From positions 1,511,686 to 1,575,685 of the forward strand of contig NW_008705565.1 in assembly GCF_000186865.1 (NCBI RefSeq): a stretch of DNA of 64,000 bases, read 5' to 3'. This DNA is from Aureococcus anophagefferens. Taxonomy: Eukaryota > Sar > Pelagophyceae > Pelagomonadales > Pelagomonadaceae. A model generated the notes under the pieces. That model had not been told where the DNA came from and made no database searches. It saw nothing but the letters and a program-made list of their open reading frames with translations. Of this stretch, positions 34,655-43,249 are shown piece after piece. The position numbers and the translations under genes were made by a program. The first letter of the stretch is position 1. Every line of letters begins with the position of its first letter.

Positions 34655-35545
34655 ATGGGCCTGCGATCCTGGGCAGCCATGGCTGCGACGCCGCTGCTCT
34701 CCGCTTCCGGAGGCGTGATTCCGAGCGAGTGGAAATCGACCCGCCGCGTCTACCACGTCAACGAGCGGAGCGCCGGTCCCGTCCCGCGCAACATGGACAC
34801 GGCGGACCTGCGCGGCGACATGTACTTTGAGATGCACTCGCTCGTGCTCCCGCTCGAGTGCCAGCTGGCCTACCGCCCCTTCGAATGCGAGAACGCCGAG
34901 GTCGTGAGCCCGGACCTCGTCGTCAACGAGCTGGTCCTCGAGGTCGACGCGCGCTTCGGGCCCTACGGCCGGTGCAACGTCTGCGAGAACGGCACGGACC
35001 ACCACGGCGACGACCACTGCGCGGACGGCTCCTACGTCTGCAACTGCGGCGACTCGGCGGCCCCCGAACCCTGCGGCGCGCGCGTCGGGTTCGCCAACCT
35101 CACGGAGGCGACGACGAAGTACTGCGCGTCCGGCGACCAGGACTGGCGCTGCTGGCAGGACACGGTCATCCAAAAGGTCGAGCCGGCGGCCTGGTACTCG
35201 ACGACGGCCGCGGGCCACTGCGACGGCGCGCCGGGAGGTCCCTGCGCCTGGCGCGTCGCGAACGTGTCGAAGGTCGTGAACAAGACGTGCGCGGACGGCG
35301 TGCGCTTCGCCGCCGTCGAGGCGCTCGGCGCGGCCCACTTCGCCAACTGCTCGAGCGGCGCGGCGCGCAACGCGTCGTCCCACTGCTGGCTCGCGGCGTT
35401 CTTCGCGACCGTGCTCGGGCCGGGCTGCTCGGAGCCCGACTGCGTCGTCCGGGGCGCGCCGCTCGCGGACCTCGAAGCGGCGTGGGCGCGGCCCTTCCGG
35501 GACGTCGCCGCCGGCGGCTGCCCGGACCTCACAGGAGAGGGCTAG
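34655..35545 (+). CDS. Secreted Cys-rich protein of unknown function
   Basis: 296 residues. MGLRSWAAMAATPLLSASGG can act as a signal peptide (a second Met at 34679). The mature part has about 20 cysteines, for example CNVCENGTDHHGDDHCADGSYVCNCGD, and several N-glycosylation sequons (ENGT, ANLT, ANVS, VNKT, ANCS, RNAS), all consistent with passage through the ER. There is no membrane anchor. The family is not recognised. The stop TAG (35543-35545) shares the palindrome CTAG with the stop of the opposite-strand gene, so the two coding sequences overlap by four bases. Confidence 0.7.
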   Translation: MGLRSWAAMAATPLLSASGGVIPSEWKSTRRVYHVNERSAGPVPRNMDTADLRGDMYFEMHSLVLPLECQLAYRPFECENAEVVSPDLVVNELVLEVDARFGPYGRCNVCENGTDHHGDDHCADGSYVCNCGDSAAPEPCGARVGFANLTEATTKYCASGDQDWRCWQDTVIQKVEPAAWYSTTAAGHCDGAPGGPCAWRVANVSKVVNKTCADGVRFAAVEALGAAHFANCSSGAARNASSHCWLAAFFATVLGPGCSEPDCVVRGAPLADLEAAWARPFRDVAAGGCPDLTGEG

Positions 35546-36492
35546 TTAAACATGTTCGGTCGTCCCGACGGCTCCGTGGCGATGGGGATCTGGTCGAAGT
35601 TGTCGGCCATGAGGAAGTCGTAGGCCGAGACGCCGACGACGCCGTCGACGGTAGTCGACAGCTTCAGCGTCACCTCCTTGCCCTTGGACATCTGGATGTC
35701 GGCGTAGTGCTCGTGCTCGTCGGACATCTCCGTGACGGCCTGGATGATCGCCGTCGCGGAGACGAAGGACTCGGCGACGATGCGCCGGCTCATGGACGTG
35801 CAGTCGTCGCTCAGGGTCCAGTTCGGCCAGTGGACGATGCACTCGCGGCACTGCTCCACGGTCATGAGGTCCCGCGACGCGATGGGCTCCTGCGGCTCCT
35901 CCGGCTCCTCCGGCGGCGCGGGCGACGGCGCGGGCGGCGCGGGCGGCGGCCGCGGCGCGGGCGGCGCCATCGGCGGCGGCGGCGCCATCATCGGCGCGTG
36001 CGGCGCCATCATCGGCGCGGGCGGCGCCATCATCGTTTGTGCGTGCGGCGCCATCATCGTCTGCGTGTGCGGCGCCATCATCGGTGCGTGCGGCGCCATC
36101 ATCGGCGCGTGCGGTGCCATCATCGGTGCGTGCGGCGCCATCATCGGCGCCATCATCGGCGCGGGTGGCACCATCATCGGCGCGACCGGCGGCATCGGCG
36201 CGGCCGGCGGCATCGGAACGAGCGCCGGCGGAACGAGCGGCGCCGGCGGCTCCGCGCTCGACGTCGGCACGACGACGGCCGTCGCGGGCATCGGGGGCAT
36301 CGTGGCGACGACGGCGGCCGCGGGCATCTCGGGCATGGCGACGTCGTCGGCGCGCAGGAAGGCGAACGTCTCGTCCACGGCGGCGTCGGACGTCGGTGCA
36401 GCTTCATGCGCGACCGGCGCATCCGGCGCGAGGCAGCCGAGGTCGCCGGTCAGCGGCGCCTCGCCATTCAGCGGCACCTCGAAGGCCGCCAT
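35542..36492 (-). CDS. Met/Ala/Pro-His repeat protein with C-terminal pterin dehydratase (PCD/DCoH)-like domain
   Basis: 316 residues from MAAFEVPLNGEAPLTG. The middle carries about a dozen copies of APMMAPH-type repeats (DNA about 35960-36200), then a Pro-rich stretch. The C-terminal 110 residues (NWTLSDDCTSMSRRIVAESF, SATAIIQAVTEMSDEHEHYADIQ, VTLKLSTTVDGVVGVSAYDFLMADNFDQI) follow the pterin-4a-carbinolamine dehydratase fold, which recycles pterin cofactor and can moonlight as a transcription dimerisation factor. The catalytic EHHP motif is reduced to EHEHY, so activity is doubtful. An ATG at 36630 would add 46 residues. Confidence 0.6.
   Translation of the reverse strand: MAAFEVPLNGEAPLTGDLGCLAPDAPVAHEAAPTSDAAVDETFAFLRADDVAMPEMPAAAVVATMPPMPATAVVVPTSSAEPPAPLVPPALVPMPPAAPMPPVAPMMVPPAPMMAPMMAPHAPMMAPHAPMMAPHAPMMAPHTQTMMAPHAQTMMAPPAPMMAPHAPMMAPPPPMAPPAPRPPPAPPAPSPAPPEEPEEPQEPIASRDLMTVEQCRECIVHWPNWTLSDDCTSMSRRIVAESFVSATAIIQAVTEMSDEHEHYADIQMSKGKEVTLKLSTTVDGVVGVSAYDFLMADNFDQIPIATEPSGRPNMFN
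35960..36200 (-). repeat. Coding tandem repeat (Met-Met-Ala-Pro-His)
   Basis: A 21-bp unit with core GGCGCCATCATCGGCGCGTGC is repeated about a dozen times with small changes. The translated unit is APMMAPH or close variants. It lies inside one open frame, so it is a protein repeat and not an array with spacers. Confidence 0.85.
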
Positions 36493-37003
36493 GCGGCGCC
36501 TCTCGGCTGCCGACGCCGACTGTTTGGGCTGCCCAAGGCGGGCTGCCCGAGCTTGGCAGAGAGTTTCAAGCGCATGCCTGCAGTTGTAAACGCAAGCATT
36601 GGCTCCCATTGTGATTCGGAGTGGTTTCAAGCAATCACAGCCATAAATAGGGTGAGCCAGCGCGGGTCAAAGCTGCGGGTCAGGTGCCGTGCCGTATTTG
36701 TCGGAAAACCACACGAGTGTGGGCAATTATGCGAGCGACGTCACCATAATATTTGTGAATTGAAGAAGATACGATCACTCAATCTTGAAGCAGATGAAGC
36801 TGCCCAAAAAGCGCGTAGGCCAGCGCCCGCCGGCCATGTCCAGACGACCTTACGAGCTGGGTGAGAGCGAGCGCCCGGCGTTTCGACTCCACGAGCGCGC
36901 CTCCTTCGCGGCTCGGAGTCGGACCGCGCGCGAGCGACGCCACAACGCACAACGCACAGCCAGTCGACGTATCTTCTATAGTCACTTTGCGCGCCAGCCC
37001 CTC
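36493..37003. other. 511-bp intergenic region, relatively AT-rich
   Basis: Between the 5' end of the PCD-like gene and the 3' end of the ISWI gene, both on the minus strand. It holds the promoter of the former and the 3' flank of the latter. It includes AATATTTGTGAATTGAAGAAG near 36750 and TTGAAGCAGATGAAG near 36783. No open frame of convincing composition, RNA gene or repeat is seen. Confidence 0.5.
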
Positions 37004-40000
37004 TCAGGCCTCGGCGGACGGCGCGTCGGGGGGGACGGCGTTCTCCTCGGACGCCTTGCGCTTCTTGGGGATCTTGGGCGACGCGGACGAGGGGACGGCG
37101 TTCGCCGGCGGCGGCACGGAGACGACGGTCGGCGCGGGCCGGGGCTTCTTGGCGAGCTTGTCGTCGTAGGCCTGCTTGTTCGACGCGGACTCGGCGTCCC
37201 ACTTGCGCTCGAGGAGCTTGAGGCAGTCGTCGATGATCGTCGCGTGGTCCGCGCCCGCGGCGCCCGGCGGCCGGCTGAGGTACGCGTCGACGACGGCGCC
37301 CGCGGTGTCCTGGGCGTAGACGACGAAGGACGAGCGCTGGTCCAGGGCCGGCTCGGCCGCGGCCTTGTGCGCGCGCTTCCGCGACGGCGCGGCCGCGGGC
37401 ATCTTCGTCTGCACGCGGACGGTCTCGCCGCGCTCCGCGCGCGCGAGGTCCTTCTTGCGCTGCGCGAGGAGCGCCTTGCCGCGCTTCTCGACGTCCTCGG
37501 CGAGGGACGCGGCCTGGGCCGCGGCGGCGAGGTCCGGGTCCAGCGCCCGGAGCTCCGCGAGGACGACGCCGCTCGGCCGCTCCGACGAGGCCTTCTTCGA
37601 CTTGCGGTCGGCCTCGCCCCGCTCGCGGCGCTCGACCTCGGCGAGGATGGACTCGGCCTTCTTCGCGAGGTCGCCGGCGCGCTTCGCTAGATCGCCGGGC
37701 GACTGGCTCAGGAAGAAGCGGTCGAAGAGGAAGCGGTCCGACGCGCGCGCGGCCGCCGCGAGCGCGTGGCCGTCCGCGCCGGGCCCGCCGAGGGCGTGGG
37801 ACGCGACGAGCAGGAAGCGGTCCTCCTCGCGGGAGAAGGGCCGGTCGTGGTCCTCCTTGAGCGCCTGGCCCTGCGTGTCCACGGGCAGCGTCTCGAGGAG
37901 GTTGCCGCCGCCGGCGCCGGGCGCGACGAGCCGGTCGAGCGCGGCCGCCGTCGCCGTGTTCTTCTCGAGCTCCTTCTCGCCGCGCTCGATGGACTTGAGC
38001 GCCTTCTGGTACTCGGCCTCGTCGATCTCGAGCGCGCCGCGCGCCCAGAAGGCCGCCGCGTAGCGCGCCACCTCGGCCGCGTCGACGCCGAGCGCCTCCG
38101 CGACGGCGCCGTGGTTCTCGCGGCCGAGGCGCGACACGCAGCGGTACCAGTCGCGGAAGCGCTGCTTGTTCCAGGCCGGGAAGCCCGCCGCGAGGAGCGC
38201 GGCCTTCTCCGCCTCGAGCTCTGGCCCGAGGACGCCCGCGTCGCACGCGGCCGCGTACGCGTCGCCGTCGTTGGCGACGTAGAGCGCGCGGTAGCGCTCC
38301 TCCTCGAGGGCGCCGAGTTCGCGGAGGCGGTCGCCGTCGCAGAACATGTGCGCGTCGAGCTTGGGCAACCGCCGCGCGGCCGGCACGACGTTGCGGCTCG
38401 GCTCGCCCTTGGGCTTGGGCTTGAAGGCGCGCTCGAGGGCCTGGACGTTGTAGAGGGACCGGGGCCGGTCGCGCTTCGCCAGGGCGTCGGCGTCGGCCTT
38501 GGCCGCGGCGATGAGGGCCTCCTCGTCCGTCTGCGTCCGGTTGCTCTTGTCGCTGTAGTCGACGCCCTCGAAGGTCTGCATGTTGCTGTCGCCGTCGAGC
38601 TTGAAGTCGAGCATGTCGCCCTGGTCCGCCTCGGCGAGCTTCTCGTCGAGGAGCGCCGTGCGCTCCGCGCCGCGCGCGATGATCGCGTCGATGTCGTCGT
38701 CCGTGACGTCGTTCGAGTCGCCGGACCGGAAGATCGCGGACGCGCCGAAGGTCACGGCCTCGAGCATCTCGTCCTTGGACGGGCCCTGGAGCTCCTTCTT
38801 CGCGTTGTTGAGGCGGCCCTGCTGGACGACCATCGCGTCGAGCTTGAGCTTCTTCTTCGCGCGCTCGACGATCTTCTCCTCGATCGTGTTCGCGGTCACG
38901 AGGCGGTAGACGTGGACGGGCTTCTTCTGGCCGATGCGGTGGGCCCGGTCCATGGCCTGCAGGTCCGCCTGGGGGTTCCAGTCCGAGTCGTAGAGCACGA
39001 CCGTGTCCGCGGTCTGCAGGTTGATGCCGAGGCCGCCCGCGCGCGTCGACAGCAGGAAGACGAACTTGTCGCTGTTTGGCGCGTTGTAGGCCTCGATGAG
39101 GTCGTCGCGCTCCTCGTAGGACGTGTTGCCGTCGATGCGGCAGTACTCGTAGTCGCGCATGGCCATGAAGTCCTCGAGGACGTCGAGGAGCGCCGTCATC
39201 TGGCTGAAGACGAGGACGCGGTGGCCGCGGTCCTTGAGCTTCGCGAGGAGCTTGTCGAGGAGCACGAGCTTGCCGCAGTTGGCGACGACGTGGTCGCCGA
39301 GGGGGTCCAAGTTGCGGTCCTCGACGCCCTGGAAGAGGTACGGGTGGTTGCAGCACTTGCGGAGCTGCATGGCGATGTTCGCCATCTTCGCGCGCGACGC
39401 GCCGGCCCGGTCGCCGCCGGCCTCGGGCCCGGCGAGGAGCGACGCGTCGCGCTTGAGGAGCGACTTGTAGACCTGCTTCTGGGACACGCTGAGGCCCGTG
39501 AAGAGGATCGTCTCCGTCTTCGGCGGCAGCGACTTCTCGACGTCGACCTTGAGGCGCCGGAGCACGAAGGGCCGCAGGAGCTTGTGGAGCTGCGTGATCA
39601 TGGTCTTCTTCGCGTCCTCGTCCTCGACGTCGAGGTCGAACCACTCGTCGAACTGGTCGCTCGACGCGAAGACGTCCGGCAGCAGGAAGTTGAGCAGCGC
39701 CCAGAGCTCGTGGAGGTTGTTCTGGAGGGGCGTGCCCGTGACGAGGAGGCGCCGCTCGGCGCGGAGGCTCCGGGCCGTGCGCGCGAAGAGGCTCGCCTCG
39801 TTCTTGATGCGGTGCGCCTCGTCGATGATGACGAAGCGCCACGACAGCTTCTCGAGCGCGCGCGCCTCCGCGTTGGCGACCTCGTAGGTCGTCACGCAGA
39901 CGTCCCAGTCGCGCTCGCCGGGCGCGCAGCCGGGCTTGAGCACGTCCCGGACGAAGGCCTCGCGCTCGGGCTTGGACCCGTGGAAGCGGACGGCCTTGAG

Positions 40001-40939
40001 CATCTCCGGGCACCAGCGCGCGAACTCGTTCATCCAGTTGCCGAGCGTCGACTTGGGCACGAGCACGAGGTGCGGGCCCTTGACGCCCTTGGCCTCGGCG
40101 AGCCAGCCGAGGACGGAGATGGACTGGAGCGTCTTGCCCAAGCCCATCTCGTCCGCGAGGATGCCGTTCATGCCGTGCTCCTGGAGCCGGATCATCCAGT
40201 TGAGGCCCTCGAGCTGGTAGGGCCGCATCTTGCCCGCGATGCACGAGGGCTGGGCCAGGAGCCGCGTCTCGGACACGGACTCGCGCCGCGCGGCCGCGTC
40301 GTCGTCGTCGTCGTCGCCCGCCGAGTCGACGCGCGCGCGGCGCTTCGACGGGCTCTTGGGCGTCCGGGGGCTCGCGGCGGCGCCGCCGTCGCGGCCCCGG
40401 CTCGCGGCCTTGGCCGCGGCCGTGACGCCGGACCCGAAGTGGCCGAAGATGTCGCTCTGCGACAGCAGGTACTTGAGCCGCGCCTGCGCGGCCTCGGCCA
40501 TGCGCTCCCGGAGCGCCTCGCGCTCCTCCTCAATGTTCTCCTCGCGCTGCTCGCGCTCCGCGCGGTCCGCGGCGATCTGCTTCTTCCGCGCCGCGCTCAT
40601 CTCGACCTTCTTCCGCGGCTTCGCGGCCTTCTCCTCGAGCGACCGCTTGCAGCCGCGCGGGCCCGTCGCGTCGCCGTCGCGCTGCGCGCGCTTCGCCTCC
40701 TGCTCCGCGGCGGCGGCCGCGTCGGCCTCGTCGGACTCGCGCTCGAAGCGCGCGCGGTCCTGCTCGGCGAGCTTGTCGAACTTCTTCTTGCCGCCGGCGT
40801 CGAGCGCCTTCCACGCGGCGCTGATCTCCTTCATGCGGTCGCCCATGGGCTTCGACTTGTCGTTCGCCGAGTACCACTCGTGGCGCGACTTCGTGAAGAA
40901 GCCGTAGGCCGACTTGGCGGGCGCGGGCTTCGAAGCCAT
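37004..40939 (-). CDS. ISWI-family chromatin remodelling ATPase with N-terminal HMG box
   Basis: 1,311 residues from MASKPAPAKSAYGFFTKSRH. Residues 8-70 are an HMG box (AYGFFTKSRHEWYSAND to RARFERES). The AutoN/NegC-like acidic linker leads to the SNF2 ATPase: MRPYQLEGLNWMIRLQEHGMNGILADEMGLGKT (motif I at 263-270), DEAH in VIIDEAHRIKNE (373-376), VTGTPLQNNLHELWALLNFLLPD, then RVLVFSQMT, LLSTRAGGLGINLQTADTVVLYDSDWNPQ and DRAHRIGQ. The C-terminal HAND-SANT-SLIDE region is visible (DYSDKSNRTQTDEEALIAAA; FPAWNKQRFRDWYRCVSRLGRENHGAVAEALG). A further HMG-like segment lies about 60 residues from the end. ISWI spaces nucleosomes using ATP. No intron is seen. Confidence 0.92.
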   Translation of the reverse strand: MASKPAPAKSAYGFFTKSRHEWYSANDKSKPMGDRMKEISAAWKALDAGGKKKFDKLAEQDRARFERESDEADAAAAAEQEAKRAQRDGDATGPRGCKRSLEEKAAKPRKKVEMSAARKKQIAADRAEREQREENIEEEREALRERMAEAAQARLKYLLSQSDIFGHFGSGVTAAAKAASRGRDGGAAASPRTPKSPSKRRARVDSAGDDDDDDAAARRESVSETRLLAQPSCIAGKMRPYQLEGLNWMIRLQEHGMNGILADEMGLGKTLQSISVLGWLAEAKGVKGPHLVLVPKSTLGNWMNEFARWCPEMLKAVRFHGSKPEREAFVRDVLKPGCAPGERDWDVCVTTYEVANAEARALEKLSWRFVIIDEAHRIKNEASLFARTARSLRAERRLLVTGTPLQNNLHELWALLNFLLPDVFASSDQFDEWFDLDVEDEDAKKTMITQLHKLLRPFVLRRLKVDVEKSLPPKTETILFTGLSVSQKQVYKSLLKRDASLLAGPEAGGDRAGASRAKMANIAMQLRKCCNHPYLFQGVEDRNLDPLGDHVVANCGKLVLLDKLLAKLKDRGHRVLVFSQMTALLDVLEDFMAMRDYEYCRIDGNTSYEERDDLIEAYNAPNSDKFVFLLSTRAGGLGINLQTADTVVLYDSDWNPQADLQAMDRAHRIGQKKPVHVYRLVTANTIEEKIVERAKKKLKLDAMVVQQGRLNNAKKELQGPSKDEMLEAVTFGASAIFRSGDSNDVTDDDIDAIIARGAERTALLDEKLAEADQGDMLDFKLDGDSNMQTFEGVDYSDKSNRTQTDEEALIAAAKADADALAKRDRPRSLYNVQALERAFKPKPKGEPSRNVVPAARRLPKLDAHMFCDGDRLRELGALEEERYRALYVANDGDAYAAACDAGVLGPELEAEKAALLAAGFPAWNKQRFRDWYRCVSRLGRENHGAVAEALGVDAAEVARYAAAFWARGALEIDEAEYQKALKSIERGEKELEKNTATAAALDRLVAPGAGGGNLLETLPVDTQGQALKEDHDRPFSREEDRFLLVASHALGGPGADGHALAAAARASDRFLFDRFFLSQSPGDLAKRAGDLAKKAESILAEVERRERGEADRKSKKASSERPSGVVLAELRALDPDLAAAAQAASLAEDVEKRGKALLAQRKKDLARAERGETVRVQTKMPAAAPSRKRAHKAAAEPALDQRSSFVVYAQDTAGAVVDAYLSRPPGAAGADHATIIDDCLKLLERKWDAESASNKQAYDDKLAKKPRPAPTVVSVPPPANAVPSSASPKIPKKRKASEENAVPPDAPSAEA

Positions 40940-41250
40940 GACTGCTTGTGGTGTGCTCGGCGGCGCTCTGCCGCGGCGCGGGGCGCGGCTCAGCGGCTCC
41001 GCCCGCTTGAGGGCGTTTTTCCGGCCGTCGCGAGCGCCTCCGGGGCGCGCGCGGGGTCCTGGGGTGAGCGCGCGGCGAGGGTGGAGGCGGCGTCGGGCCT
41101 CGACGACCTGATGATGTCTCGAGTTTGAATCGGAGATGCCGGACGGGACAAATGATCCGCGCCGGGGGTGGGGCCAACCTCGCAGCGCGCCGGGATGGGT
41201 CGCGCTCTGCGGCGCGTGCCGCTCTACAACTCCGGGCGACACGGTGTAGT
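40940..41250. other. Intergenic region upstream of the ISWI gene
   Basis: 311 bp between the ISWI start codon and the 3' end of the interrupted F-box-like gene (both minus strand). GC-rich near the ISWI ATG, more balanced beyond 41100. No gene, repeat or RNA is recognised; presumably the ISWI promoter. Confidence 0.45.
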
Positions 41251-41684
41251 TTACGAGTCGGCTATGCTATCACTCCACTCGCCGGTGGCCTCGAGGCGGA
41301 GAACGTGGTCGGCAAAATCGGACGCGGATTCCCGGGGGATGTGGATCTCGCACAAGTTGTTCTGTGGCCATGCAGCTTCGTCGAGCACGGCAACAGCGTT
41401 CCAGGGTGCGCAGATGGTGCCAAAGAGATCGAAGGACATGATGTGGAAACACTGTTGGTCTCGGTGATTCACGATGCGGAAACAGTTTGACTCGAAAGGA
41501 TCGAAGACCTGAAACCAGAGAGGGTCGTGTGAGATCTCAGAGTCATTTGAAAACGGAGAAACATCAGGAGAAAACATAGTCCGCCAGCCTGATGCAGCGA
41601 GCGAGTCTCGGGCCTCTAAAGACCAATCAAGGAACTTTGGCCTACTGCAAGTGCCAAAGCCAAGCGCAAAGCCGCTGCAACAAA

Positions 41685-42333
41685 GGGTCAACTTCCCAAT
41701 AAGGCGTCCGCTAGCACGTAAAGACGTCCCCGGGCGAATCCTACGTCCGCGGAGGGTTCCTAGACGCCGATTTTTGGTACGGTACCGGTTTTGGGCTTCG
41801 GGCGGCGCCCCATGCCCGAATCGACCACCGTACTTTTTTTTTACCCCCGGCGACAGTCTGCGGACGAAAAATACCACAGCGGAGAGAGCATGGCGCTACC
41901 ATCTCAGCGCGCTGCGCGCGGTGGACTTGCTGCGCTGCGTGCCTGACCTCACACCCATTCGCGAGGGTCGTTTCTGCGCTCTGGCCAGCGACGAAGTCGA
42001 AATTTTCTCCCGCGCGGCGCGCGGGGCGGGTGCGGCGACTCTGTGGCAGCGGCCTCTCGGGCGGCGGCAGCGGCGGCTGCGCGGAGCAGGCTCGTTCTCT
42101 GGCGAGGGCGCGACCTCCTGCACGCCGCGCGTGAGCGGCACGTGCAGCTGCGCCGGTTCTGGACCGCTACGCGCACTGGATCCCGCCGAATTTTTCCTCC
42201 CGCGCTTCGCGCGGCAAGGAGGCGCTCGAGACCAAAACCGGTGCCTGGGCGCTGCGCGGCTTCATGGAGGTGGTCTAGAACATGTTCGAGGACGCCATGG
42301 ACTTGGTCTCCGCTATAATCTCCACGCGCGCGC

Positions 42334-42368
<35 letters not shown>

Positions 42369-42554
42369 CGGCCGGCCGGCCGGCCGACCGACCGGCCGGG
42401 GCCGGGGCCGACGGCGCAAATGGCGTCCGTCGACGCCTCCGGCTTCGGCCCTGCGTCCCCGGGGTAAGACTAGGCGCCCCCGGCGTCGTAGCGACCGTAA
42501 ATGCACTTTTCCCGATTAACGACGGGTCTGCCTCGCTTATTGGGAAGTTGACCC
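41685..42554. mobile_element. Non-autonomous DNA transposon, 870 bp, 19-bp perfect TIRs, 4-bp target duplication
   Basis: The left end GGGTCAACTTCCCAATAAG (41685-41703) is matched by its exact reverse complement at 42536-42554. CAAA flanks both sides (41681-41684 and 42555-42558). It interrupts a reading frame that is continuous when the element is removed, so both ends are certain. Inside are a GAC triplet run near 42336-42367, CCGG repeats, and a decayed coding stretch. No transposase is present, so mobilisation must come in trans. A 4-bp duplication does not settle the superfamily. Confidence 0.92.
41950..42330 (+). pseudogene. Decayed coding fragment carried inside the transposon
   Basis: One + frame reads DLTPIREGRFCALASDEVEIFSRAARGAG. 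A later segment in other frames reads RDLLHAARERHVQLRRF and then YAHWIPPNFSSRASRGKEALETKTGAWALRGFMEVV, a stop, and MFEDAMDLVSAIIST. The pieces look like one helical protein broken by frame shifts and a TAG. No family is recognised. It may be a captured host exon or the remnant of an element gene. Confidence 0.4.
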
Positions 42555-43249
42555 CAAAGAGAGAAGGGCAGCTCGTATTCGGCGTAACTCTGCGAATTAG
42601 CTGCACAGTCGGAGATCAAGGTAGCAGCTTCTCCTTCCCCCGCAACGAGGTTATGGTCAAAATGTGAGGGACTCTCATCATCATTAAATACCTCTCCTCG
42701 TAGAGTGCTGCGAAGGAATGCATCACTGCTTTCTGTACCACCACTCTTCCGATTTATCCAGGTGACGCGCAACTGCGGCGGCGGAAGACGATGGCCGGGA
42801 AGCCGACGCAAGCTCGTCTCTGTCGCTTCCGGCCACGCGGTCGTTCCGAACTTTGTGGCGAGGGCGCGAACGACGCCGCCGCGTAGCAGCGAGTACGGCG
42901 CCGCGCCACGTGCCGCGAGCAGCAGGCGCGATCTCCTTAGCCCGAGTAGGCGCTTGGAGCAGGCGCCGAGCGTCGTCGCAGCCTCGGCGAATGAGAGGTT
43001 CGCAAGCACCAAGACCAGCGGGCCATCTGGCAGTGCGCGGAGAAGCGAAGGCGGTCCACGCCACGGTCGCGTCGCGTTCGCGCCGCCGAAGCGCTGCAAC
43101 ACGCGTTGCGAAGCGTCAGCATGTCCAGCGCTTCGGAGGAAGTCTGCTACAACATCGATCGTTGCCGCGTCGACCTCCATCGGCGGCTCGCAGATCTTGA
43201 ACCTGCACTATCCCTTCACCTTGAACTCCCTTTTCGATCGTAGAACCTC

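Larger units (their letters stand above)
41251..43180 (-). pseudogene. F-box/LisH-like gene split by a transposon insertion
   Basis: The N-terminal part (43180-42559) starts MEVDAATIDVVADFLRSAGH (LisH-like helix) and has DGPLVLVLANLSFAEAATTLGACSKRLL, an F-box-like segment. It breaks at the codons for LPFS. The C-terminal part (41680-41251) resumes CCSGFALGFGTCSRP and ends GEWSDSIADS. Removing the 870-bp element plus one 4-bp target copy leaves 1,056 bp, exactly 351 codons and a stop, with no internal stop. The insert plus its extra target copy is 874 bp, not a multiple of three, and no splice that I can find restores the frame. F-box proteins choose substrates for SCF ubiquitin ligases; that assignment is tentative, the disruption is direct observation. 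Confidence 0.75.

Noticed and set aside
35960..36200. Regular 21-bp repeats resembling an array with spacers
   Set aside because: Units are contiguous without unique spacers and encode APMMAPH repeats in one open frame, so not CRISPR.
42282..42467. Short frame MFEDAMDLVSAIISTRARDDDD as a stand-alone gene
   Set aside because: It lies in the transposon, runs into a GAC triplet repeat and is preceded in frame by coding-like sequence with a stop; treated as part of a decayed fragment.
41685..42554. The 870-bp element as a further introner
   Set aside because: Different ends, a 4-bp rather than 8-bp duplication, larger size, and the candidate splice (GG|GTCAAC to TTGCAG|CGG) leads to an early stop.
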